Source: Rhodovastum sp963804495
GTDB taxonomy: Bacteria > Pseudomonadota > Alphaproteobacteria > Acetobacterales > Acetobacteraceae
NCBI GenBank assembly: GCA_963804495.1
Contig: CAWDQN010000005.1
Span: 434,001-498,000 of the forward strand
Reading direction: 5' to 3'
Length of the DNA stretch: 64,000 nt
The first letter of the stretch is position 1. Each line of letters starts with the position of its first letter. Below, piece by piece: positions 36,201-42,255 of the stretch. The translations under genes and the position numbers were made by a program. The notes under the pieces were generated by a model that saw only the letters and a program-made list of their open reading frames with translations, ran no database searches and was not told the DNA's origin.

Positions 36201-36440
36201 TGGGGCGCGTATGTGGCGTTTCCCGCGACCATGGCTGTGAGTCCGGCGACGATCACATTCTACTCCACCGGAGCCGCGACTGCGAATTGCTACAACTCAA
36301 CAAAGGCCGCCGATGTCGGCGCCGGTTCGGCCGTCAATGCGGGGACGGCCGGTTTTTTTGCAGCGTGCAGCCTGAGTTCTGGGAGCCCGGCCGCTGGCGA
36401 CCTATTGCAGGTCCAATGGTCGGCCGATACGGGACTCTGA
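33222..36440 (+). CDS. secreted phage tail-fibre-like protein 2
   Basis: This 1072-aa protein has a signal peptide (1-19, LAALLVVATPVWA). It has the same start module as the preceding protein (PAPIATTSKPGLVKPDG, then STGLASVGTVP), followed by a beta-helix-like central part (about 130-720) rich in Asn, Ser and Gly. The C-terminal third carries WLVNGDMLIDQMNEGG and DRWRINLQS, then a jelly-roll-like carbohydrate-binding stretch and FAVPYEPRDYGTELALAQRY. The YEPRDY...L(A/C)QRYY ending is a well-known phage tail-fibre terminus. The gene starts seven bases after its neighbour ends. It likely forms or decorates a surface fibre; its receptor is unknown. Confidence 0.75.
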   Translation: MMRSGILAALLVVATPVWAQFGGAGGGLGPVPAPIATTSKPGLVKPDGTTITVNGSTGLASVGTVPVASVPGAAIAVANYSALTAMNTSSLSSGALATTSGYATAGDGGAATYVWNATSTASALGSVIVAGTGGTGRWFLQVPANGVHPEAAGAACNYVVPASAASGTSVTTTFTATDDTTAFSNLSAYIASGFPQNGTPGTGAIIQNPGKSCYIAGPLTLGAGVSLEGAGEPLTYNGSNAYAFVPYIALNPANPLVCGAASRIRNLNIMRAGLRAKPTTFEQAYTYINSVISDNSVGISAAGYDCEIDHVQVIGFNQGVLSSHSSRNIIDGLYCDDANCLAVNNDADTSFFSRVRGYPFWTFTENGHLGAVGVTQVAAGAGYSAGNTLTVPGGVCATQPTLLWNGSALSIADQGDCTVTPQSWGAASATVYAGGTGGTAGTQTVTVSNSSCTTPPQFSVTVAGGAITSVNSVVTAGVCSLPLGQLPPQASVTGAGLSGATLLVVSQKNPMALTGGSGTGMTATINVFDSGYRPGTCLFLTQQVSGAKVDGVECEEYQIQAALSNVWNVKFSYLGGEGGFNNLDEQTVGILTQNCVSDVVIYNPNSDDNYIGLNLQHESASSGGSCSGASNSSANLTVIGGHIGFNAGYSAAAISLGAHSTGIIQGITLGWAGSGWPAAINVGASAGLWRIDNMQFDGSAPPYATQWIAVSPSATPPASSQFGAQFPGSWLVNGDMLIDQMNEGGASTASSGARIDRWRINLQSALTITTQRQNAGPTGYSNSLKITNGTGATISSAQENDISQRIDGPILSNIGWGTNNSQPVVMEWWAQASTAGTYNIAILDGGQTHSYVMPFSLAAANTWQYFSQVVPGAPLGMGTYTSAYGAINAFLKIDLGSGATLQASSGNQWQAGKYLSTSGSVELGANTGATLTVTGIHMRPGPFAVPYEPRDYGTELALAQRYYAKSFPSGTAIGQNKGSAGAMTLQTPVTSGSWGAYVAFPATMAVSPATITFYSTGAATANCYNSTKAADVGAGSAVNAGTAGFFAACSLSSGSPAAGDLLQVQWSADTGL

Positions 36441-36621
36441 CGCCGAACGGGCGGACACTCTGCCGGCTCGTACGGCGCGCTGCGGTCGTCGTTGACGGCG
36501 CCAACGGTTTTCGTCCGTTTTCCGCCCTTCTCTGCGTTGCGGCAGCGCGCCACTCGTGCAGCCGCAACGCAGGAGCAAGTCTGTCGGGTCCGTGCAGGCC
36601 GATCGCTTGTGCGACGGCCGC

Positions 36622-37302
36622 CTATGCGAGCGTCACCGGCCGGTCCGGAAAGGCGAGCTGGCCGCGCTCGCGCCAGCTCGGGCGCACGTAGTTGATCTCC
36701 ATCAACCGCCGCACACCGATGATCGGGCGCGGCTCGAACCCGTGCCAGGTCGCCGGGCCGGCGACGAAGATCGAGGCCGAGTTGAACTCGCCCGACGATC
36801 GGCCGACCCAGCGGACATCGGCATCGTAGATGTCGGTGCCCCAATCCTTCGCGTGCGGGCCGGTGAACAGGTAGATCACCATCGAGAACAGCTTCTCGGG
36901 GATGTCACGGTGCGGTTCCAGCCACGCCCCGTCGAGGTCCTGCATATACTCGACCCGCAAAAACCCGCCTTCCACCTCGATCTCCAGCGTTTCCGCCAGC
37001 AGCCGCGCCACCGCCGGGCGTTGCAGCGCATCGGCCAGCACCGAAAGGGTCGGGTACTGCGTGCGCAGCGAGGGGGTGATGAAGGTGCGCTGGCTGTTGT
37101 AGGTGCCCCGCGTGCCGTCGGTGCGCCCGAGGATAGGGGGCGCGATCGGCAGGGTCAGAACGCCGGTGCAGATATCGATCGGCAACACCTCTTTCAGCAG
37201 CCAGTGCCGGTACGGCTGTTCCTCGCGCCGCAACTCGCGGATCGCGCGGGAGAAATGCCGTTCCACCTCGTCAACGCTGGGAACCGGCGGATAGACGCTC
37301 AT
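36622..37302 (-). CDS. 2-oxoglutarate/Fe(II)-dependent oxygenase-like protein A
   Basis: This 226-aa protein has a double-stranded beta-helix core. Putative iron ligands are His and Asp in WLEPHRDIPEKLFSMVIYLF and the distal His in ATWHGFEPRPI. The 2-oxoglutarate-binding arginine is in IIGVRRLMEINYV. The HxD...H...R spacing fits prolyl/asparaginyl hydroxylase-type oxygenases. The substrate is unknown. Its ATG overlaps the stop of oxygenase B by 4 bp, so the two are translated together. It converges on the tail-fibre genes. Confidence 0.72.
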   Translation of the reverse strand: MSVYPPVPSVDEVERHFSRAIRELRREEQPYRHWLLKEVLPIDICTGVLTLPIAPPILGRTDGTRGTYNSQRTFITPSLRTQYPTLSVLADALQRPAVARLLAETLEIEVEGGFLRVEYMQDLDGAWLEPHRDIPEKLFSMVIYLFTGPHAKDWGTDIYDADVRWVGRSSGEFNSASIFVAGPATWHGFEPRPIIGVRRLMEINYVRPSWRERGQLAFPDRPVTLA

Positions 37303-37991
37303 GCCCGCACCTTGAGCTTACGCGGTGCCCACTCGATCAGCTTGCGCGTCACCAGCCAGGACTTGGCGAAGGCGCTGGCGCTGTGACGCCAGTACTCCTT
37401 GCGGACATACCACTCGGAATCCACGTAGCAGAGCTGCAGGCTCATGCGCTTGCCCTTCTGCGGCAGGAAGCCGTGCCAGGAGTTGTCGCCGACCCGGAAC
37501 ATCAACATGTTGCCATAGACGGGCGAGAACTCGAAGGCACAGTCCTCGCGGTCGCTGCTGCGCAGCACCCGCAGCTTGCCGCGATCGTACGGCCATTCGC
37601 TGCTGAAGCCCACCAGCACGGTGATGATCTTGTGCTTCGAATCCGGGTGGGCATAGCCCTCGTTGTAGGCGCCGGTGGTGTTGCCCATCATGACGATGCA
37701 GGGCGGCTTGTCGCTGAGGTCGATATCGAATTTCTGTTCGACCAGATGGCGGAACCGGTCGCTCAGCAGATCCTGGATCACCAGGCCGAATTGCGGCCCG
37801 TATTTCAGGTCGGGCAGAGCGTAGCTGCCACGCCAGGCGATGTCCGGGGCGTCGGCCAGCACCGCCTCCTTGTTGGCTGGCGGCAGCACATTGTCAATAA
37901 AGGTGTAATCATACGGGTCATGGCGCAACTCGGCAGCGGCGATAGCCGCCTCGTTGAGCAGATTGAACGGCGCGGCGCCGTTTTGCACCAT
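37299..37991 (-). CDS. 2-oxoglutarate/Fe(II)-dependent oxygenase-like protein B
   Basis: This 230-aa protein has the same arrangement as its downstream partner: HxD in GYAHPDSKHKIITVLVGFSS, distal His and Arg in NSWHGFLPQKGKRMSLQLCYV. FIDNVLPP and PYGPQFGL-like KYGPQFGLVIQDLL segments precede the core. The two are probably an old duplication with diverged termini. The ATG at 37991 has AGGAGG eight bases upstream, which decides it over the upstream ATG at 38057. Possible targets are surface proteins or glycans made nearby, but that is inference. Confidence 0.72.
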   Translation of the reverse strand: MVQNGAAPFNLLNEAAIAAAELRHDPYDYTFIDNVLPPANKEAVLADAPDIAWRGSYALPDLKYGPQFGLVIQDLLSDRFRHLVEQKFDIDLSDKPPCIVMMGNTTGAYNEGYAHPDSKHKIITVLVGFSSEWPYDRGKLRVLRSSDREDCAFEFSPVYGNMLMFRVGDNSWHGFLPQKGKRMSLQLCYVDSEWYVRKEYWRHSASAFAKSWLVTRKLIEWAPRKLKVRA

Positions 37992-38306
37992 CGGAATAGC
38001 CTCCTGCGCGATCGCGGCGCGGCGGCGGGACAGCGATAGCCGATGGTTACGCTGCATCGCATGCGCCCTCAGGGCGGAAAGTGGGGACGGGGGGGGTGGA
38101 TGCCATTGATCTCGATCAAATGCGCCCTTATCGGAATAATCCCTCGCTCCGGAAGACGCCCGTCAGCCAATCCGGCGCCCGCTCCGGACAGCGCTCCGGA
38201 CAGCGCGCACGATCGCGAAAGGCCGGGTGGCGGCATGGTGCGGCTGCGCTATACACACCCGCATCGACGCGGCGGCCGAGCCACGACCGCACCCGGAGCT
38301 TTTGCC
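37992..38306. other. divergent intergenic region between oxygenase pair and epimerase
   Basis: These 315 bp show no gene. A perfect 12-bp tandem duplication, GCTCCGGACAGC twice, occupies 38181-38204. GGAG at 38294-38297 serves the epimerase ATG. Confidence 0.4.
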
Positions 38307-39185
38307 ATGACCGATCTTGTCGACCTCGAGGTAGGCGATCACGCCCTCGTCTTCGCCCCGGAAATCGGCGGCAGCATCGCCAGCTGGACGCGGCGCGGCG
38401 TGCCCATCCTGCGCCCGCTCCAGCCCGACGCGCTGGCACAGCGCGAACCGCGGGCGCTTGGCTGCTACCCGCTGGTGCCCTTCTCCGGCCGGGTTGCCGG
38501 TCGCCGCTTCACCTGGCGCGGCGTCACCCACGAGCTGCCGGCGCTGCTGAACGGCTACGCCATCCACGGCGCCGGCTGGCGGGAGCCCTGGCGCGTCGCC
38601 GACCTTGATTCGCGCAGCCTCTCGCTGGTGCTGGACCACATCCCGGGCCCGCTTTGGCCGTTTGCCTTCCGCGCCGAGCAGTATTTCCTGCTCTCGCCCG
38701 AAGGCCTGACGGTCGAGCTGGAAATCACCAACACCGATATGCAGCCAACGCCGGCGGCCTTCGGGCTGCACCCGTATTTCCCGCGCGGCCCCGCCACCAC
38801 CCTGCAATTCGAGGCCGCGAAGGTCTGGCTGAACCGGGCGGACGCGGAAATCCCCGATCGAAGTGAAAGCGTGCCGGCGGCGTGGGACCACACGATACCG
38901 CGCTCGCCGGTGGAAGGGATCGACAATTGCTTCGCCGGCTGGACGAGGCCGGCGCGCATCGCCTGGCCGGATCGCGGCCTGGCACTGTCGATCACCGCCG
39001 ACCCGCTGCTGGCCCATCTGGTTGTCTATATTCCGCCTGGGCGCAACGTCCTGGCTGTCGAGCCGGTCGCCAATATGAATGACGGGTTGAATCGCATGGA
39101 GGCGGGCACCGGGCATGGGTTCGCCGTGTTGCAGCCGGGTGCGACGTTGCGGGGGAGTGTTGCTTTCCTGGTAGAGACGGTCTGA
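38307..39185 (+). CDS. aldose 1-epimerase (mutarotase) family protein
   Basis: This 292-aa beta-sandwich enzyme interconverts alpha and beta anomers of sugars. Visible are GCYPLVPFSGRVAGRRFTW, the first catalytic histidine in YAIHGAGWREPW, the second in AAFGLHPYFPRGP, and a C-terminal glutamate region VLAVEPVANMNDGLN. The length matches GalM-type enzymes. The longer ORF from 38043 adds an unrelated arginine-rich leader, so the ATG at 38307 is used. It may work with the glycosyltransferase genes downstream. A large palindromic repeat follows its stop. Confidence 0.9.
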   Translation: MTDLVDLEVGDHALVFAPEIGGSIASWTRRGVPILRPLQPDALAQREPRALGCYPLVPFSGRVAGRRFTWRGVTHELPALLNGYAIHGAGWREPWRVADLDSRSLSLVLDHIPGPLWPFAFRAEQYFLLSPEGLTVELEITNTDMQPTPAAFGLHPYFPRGPATTLQFEAAKVWLNRADAEIPDRSESVPAAWDHTIPRSPVEGIDNCFAGWTRPARIAWPDRGLALSITADPLLAHLVVYIPPGRNVLAVEPVANMNDGLNRMEAGTGHGFAVLQPGATLRGSVAFLVETV

Positions 39186-39187
39186 GA

Positions 39188-39320
39188 AAGCAGGGAAGGC
39201 CAGGGCTCTGCCCTGGACCCGCAAGGGGCCGAAAGGCCCCTTGACCCCGCCACTTACGTAATGGGGTCAAGGGGGCCACTGCCCCCTTGCGGGTCCAGGG
39301 CAGAGCCCTGGCCTTTCTTC
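39188..39320. repeat. palindromic repeat, full inverted copy (R5)
   Basis: Two arms of about 51 bp (39198-39248 and 39263-39313) are inverted copies around GCCACTTACGTAAT. Each arm itself contains the hairpins CCAGGGC-TCT-GCCCTGG and CAAGGGGCC...GGCCCCTTG. Differences between arms are confined to the inner hairpin loop. It separates two co-directional genes. Confidence 0.85.
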
Positions 39321-39336
39321 GCTCCGGAGATTTCCG

Positions 39337-40269
39337 ATGCCCGACGTCAGCGTGATCATCCCCACCAAGGACGCGCTGGCGTATCTGCCGACGGCGATTG
39401 CGTCGATCGGCTCGGACCCACGCGTGGAAATCATCGTGATCGACGACGGCTCGACCGACGGCAGCGCAGTCTGGCTCGCCGCGCTGGCCGCACGCGATCC
39501 GCGACTGGTCATTCTGACCGGTCCCGCCGCCGGCCCGGCGCGGGCGCGCAACCTTGGCATCGCCGCCGCCCGCGCACCGCTGGTCGCTTTCCTCGACGCC
39601 GATGACTGGTGGGCACCGGGCAAGCTGGAACGGCAGCTCCTGCTGCATCATGCCGATCCGCAGATCGGTTTTTCTTTCACCGATTACCGCCATGTCACCC
39701 CGGCGGGCGAGGATCGCGGCGGCAGTTTCGTGTTCTGGCCGCGGTTTCATGCCCGCCACGGCCACCGTACCGAGCCGTTCCTGCTGGGCGGGGATGCGCT
39801 GGCGCAGCTGTATGCCGAGAACGTGGTGGGAACCTCCACCGTCATCGCCCGGACCGACATGCTGCGCGCGATCGGCGGGTTCGACGAGGCGATGCCCTCG
39901 GCCGAAGACTGGGAGCTCTGGCTGCGCCTCGCGGCGCGTGCGCCGGTGGGCTGCCACCCCGCTGTGCTGGCCGATTACCTGATGCACAGGCCCGGCAACC
40001 TGACCGGCCAGATGGACCGCCGCATCGCCGGAATGCGGCTGATCGGCGCGCGTTTCCGCGCCCAGGCCCGCGCCCAGGCCCGCTCGGCGGGCCGGATCAT
40101 GGACGCCCGCATCCTGACCGCCGCCGCGGAGCTGGCGGACGCACAACACCGGCCGCTCCGGGCCACCGCCCTGCGGCTGCGGGCATGGCTTCGCCAGCCC
40201 ACAAGCCGGGCTGCGCGCGAGACCATGGCGGGCCTGCTGCGCGCCTACCGGCGCAAGGCGGCCGCGTAG
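39337..40269 (+). CDS. family-2 glycosyltransferase
   Basis: This 310-aa GT-A enzyme opens with VSVIIPTKDALAYLPTAIAS, then IIVIDDGSTDGS, PARARNLGIAAARAPLVAF and the metal-binding LDADDWWAPGKLE. GGFDEAMPSAEDWELWLRL is the conserved acceptor-side ED motif. No membrane helices are visible, so it is a soluble or peripheral transferase for surface polysaccharide. The gene overlaps the convergent GT4 gene by 25 bp. It begins 17 bp after the palindromic repeat. Confidence 0.9.
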   Translation: MPDVSVIIPTKDALAYLPTAIASIGSDPRVEIIVIDDGSTDGSAVWLAALAARDPRLVILTGPAAGPARARNLGIAAARAPLVAFLDADDWWAPGKLERQLLLHHADPQIGFSFTDYRHVTPAGEDRGGSFVFWPRFHARHGHRTEPFLLGGDALAQLYAENVVGTSTVIARTDMLRAIGGFDEAMPSAEDWELWLRLAARAPVGCHPAVLADYLMHRPGNLTGQMDRRIAGMRLIGARFRAQARAQARSAGRIMDARILTAAAELADAQHRPLRATALRLRAWLRQPTSRAARETMAGLLRAYRRKAAA

Positions 40270-41256
40270 ACCTGCCGGATCGCCGCGACTCCGGCTGCCC
40301 GCCCGAAGCGTTCCTCAATCGTTGTTCGCGCCGCCGCCGACAGCGCCGCCCTCGCACCGGGCGTCATCGCGTGCCAGGCACGCACCCGCCCGGCCAGTCC
40401 GGCGAGGTCGCCTTCGGGCACCAGGAATCCGTTTTGTCCGTCGGCGATGACCTCGGGGAGCGCCCCCACCGCGAAGGCGGCTGCCGGCACGCCATGCGCC
40501 ATCGCTTCCAGAACCGCCAGCGGCAGGCCCTCGGCGCGGGAGGTCACGGCGAGCAGCCCGATCTGCGACCAAGCGTCGTCCATGCCGGCACGCGGGCCAT
40601 GGAAGATCACCGTGCCGTCATGCGCCGCGCGCAGCGCCCCGAGCATCGGTCCGCCGCCATAGGCCGCATAGGAAGGTCCCGGCGCCATCGTTGCCAGGGC
40701 GCAGAACAGGTCCGGCCCCTTCTCCTGTGACATCCGGCCGACGAAGGCCACCACGTCCGGATGGGCGGCGGTCACCTGTTCAGGCACGGCGACGAAGTTG
40801 GGAACCAGCGTGCCGCCCCAGGGCAACCGCGCCAGGATCGGCCGGCTGACGGCGATGCGCCCGCCCAGGCAGGAACTCCAGCGGTCGGCAAAATCATAGA
40901 CCGCCAGCCGCCCCCCGGGCCGGTCGCCGGCATGGTAGCTCGCGACCACCGGAATGCCGGACAGTTTTGCCGCCAGCCGGCCAAGCAGAATTCGCCTTGT
41001 AGCCATGCGTATGCAGCAGCGCTGGACGCCCGGCACGAAGCCGGCGCCACAGCGCCCGCAGGCCGCCCTTGGGCAGCACCTCCCATGCAACGCCGTCGCG
41101 TTGCAGGCGCGCGCGCAACGGGTGGGGGCCATGGTCGGCAAGGAACAACACCCGCGGCAGCATCCCGGCGGCCCGCAGCCCGGCGGCCAGCTCGGCGACA
41201 TGGCTCTCGATGCCGCCCAGGCCGCGGCTGTCCAGTGCCAGCCAGATGTCGTTCAT
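40245..41256 (-). pseudogene. family-4 glycosyltransferase, one frameshift
   Basis: From the ATG at 41256 the reading MNDIWLALDSRGLGGIESHV continues to LLHTHGYKAN, the acceptor half of a GT4 enzyme. At 40989-40992 (AATT) the frame must shift once to continue ILLGRLAAKLSGIPVVAS. The donor half then shows VAFVGRMSQEKGPDLF and AVTSRAEGLPLAVLEAMAHG (the E-x7-E motif) to the stop at 40245, about 336 aa in total. Both halves are fully conserved, so an indel rather than long decay is likely. Its start lies just below a hairpin that contains the ribosome-binding site. It is divergent from the polysaccharide-export operon. Confidence 0.8.
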
Positions 41257-41263
41257 GGCGACG

Positions 41264-41280
41264 CCTCCGGCTGCCGGAGG
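41264..41280 (-). promoter_or_regulatory. hairpin sequestering the GT4 ribosome-binding site
   Basis: On the minus strand CCTCCGG-CAG-CCGGAGG forms a perfect 7-bp stem with a 3-base loop. Its 3' arm is the GGAGG that sits seven bases before the GT4 ATG at 41256. Folding would hide the site, so translation may be conditional. Confidence 0.45.
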
Positions 41281-41377
41281 GTCGCAATTCGCAGCGCGGC
41301 ATTCCCAATTTTGGATGCGCCCACGGCCTGGTCTCCCGGAATGCAATGAAAATTCCCCGTGCTGTCCTGCCGCGGCC

Positions 41378-41393
41378 TGGCACATCGGTTGCG
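41378..41393 (+). promoter_or_regulatory. sigma-54 promoter upstream of polysaccharide-export operon
   Basis: TGGCAC-ATCGG-TTGCG matches the -24/-12 consensus (TGGCAC-N5-TTGC), with exactly 10 bases between the GG and GC pairs. It points toward the STAS gene, whose ATG is about 78 bp downstream. An activator of the NtrC class would be required. The likely enhancer region lies between here and 41260. Confidence 0.55.
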
Positions 41394-41470
41394 ATCATGC
41401 CGGCACCCTCGACCGGCCCCATCAGGCAGCCGGCGCGGAATGGAAAACAGAATAGACGGGAGTCCTTTCG

Positions 41471-41845
41471 ATGTGCGAGCTTGATACGACACCGACTGAA
41501 AGCAACGCGGTGCGGCTGAGTGGCGTGCTGGATGGCGTTGCGGCCCTGCAACTGCGCGCCCGGCTGGAGGCCCTGGCCGCCGCTCCCGCCGGGGATGTCG
41601 TCATGGACCTGAAGGATGTCAGCTTCATCGATGGCTCCGGCATCGCGGCGATCGCGTTCCTGTTCAAGCGGATGGCCCAGCGAGGCCGCCGCCTGACCGT
41701 CGCCGCGACCGGCCAGCCGCTGACAATGCTGCGCGACCTCGGCGTCGCCTCGGTGCTTGGCCTGCCTGCCGTGCCGGCGCGTGGACGCGGCTTCGCCGGT
41801 CTGACCTGGGGCTGGGGTGCGCACCCCGCGCACGCCGTGCCGTGA
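41471..41845 (+). CDS. STAS-domain anti-anti-sigma-like regulator
   Basis: This 124-aa protein is a single STAS domain. It contains GVLDGVAALQLRARLEALA, VVMDLKDVSFIDGSGIAAIAFLFKRMAQRG and LTVAATGQPLTMLRDLG. The serine of DGSG is the position phosphorylated by anti-sigma kinases in SpoIIAA/RsbV-type proteins. A short basic/Gly tail follows. As the first gene of a polysaccharide-export operon it probably gates secretion or synthesis by phosphorylation. The cognate kinase and phosphatase are not in the window. The lipoprotein gene overlaps its stop by 4 bp. Confidence 0.85.
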   Translation: MCELDTTPTESNAVRLSGVLDGVAALQLRARLEALAAAPAGDVVMDLKDVSFIDGSGIAAIAFLFKRMAQRGRRLTVAATGQPLTMLRDLGVASVLGLPAVPARGRGFAGLTWGWGAHPAHAVP

Positions 41846-42255
41846 GCGGGGTGGATCCGGTGCGCCGCCGGCTCGGCGCTTTTCTGGGGCTGGCGGCGCT
41901 GGGGCTGTGCCAGGGGTGCGGCTCCACCTGGCCGGTGGCGGGGCAGGGCGGCATGGCGGAGGCGACCTGGCAGGCCGCGCTCGCCCGCCAATCCCCCGCT
42001 GTTCAGCCCGCATTGCGCGACGAGCTGTCGGCCAGCCTGCAACGCACGCAGGACGCCCAGCGCCTGGTGGCGCAGACCGGCATCGCCACCGGGCGGATGG
42101 CCGAAATCGACCAGATAGCGGTCCGCGCCCGGCGCGAATTCGCCGGCGGACTTTATGCCGACCTGCCCCGCACGCTCGACCGGCTGAATGCCGAAGTGCG
42201 GCGTCTTTGCTTCGAGCTTGACAAGGGACGTTCCACAGCCGCCGATTGTTCATGA
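41842..42255 (+). CDS. small predicted lipoprotein in export operon
   Basis: This 137-aa protein starts with GTG (41842). After an arginine-rich start, LGAFLGLAALGLCQGCGS forms a lipoprotein signal with candidate lipidated cysteines in LGLC or CQGC. The mature part is helical with no recognised domain (AALARQSPAVQPALRDELSA, then ARREFAGGLYADLPRTLDRL). It overlaps STAS upstream and the export gene downstream by 4 bp each, so the three are translated as a unit. It could be an outer-membrane pilotin or periplasmic partner for the export channel. Confidence 0.65.
   Translation: MSGVDPVRRRLGAFLGLAALGLCQGCGSTWPVAGQGGMAEATWQAALARQSPAVQPALRDELSASLQRTQDAQRLVAQTGIATGRMAEIDQIAVRARREFAGGLYADLPRTLDRLNAEVRRLCFELDKGRSTAADCS

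Noticed and set aside
30174..36440. Part of a complete prophage or gene transfer agent
   Set aside because: No terminase, portal, capsid, tape-measure or lysis gene occurs nearby, and the fibre-like proteins carry signal peptides.
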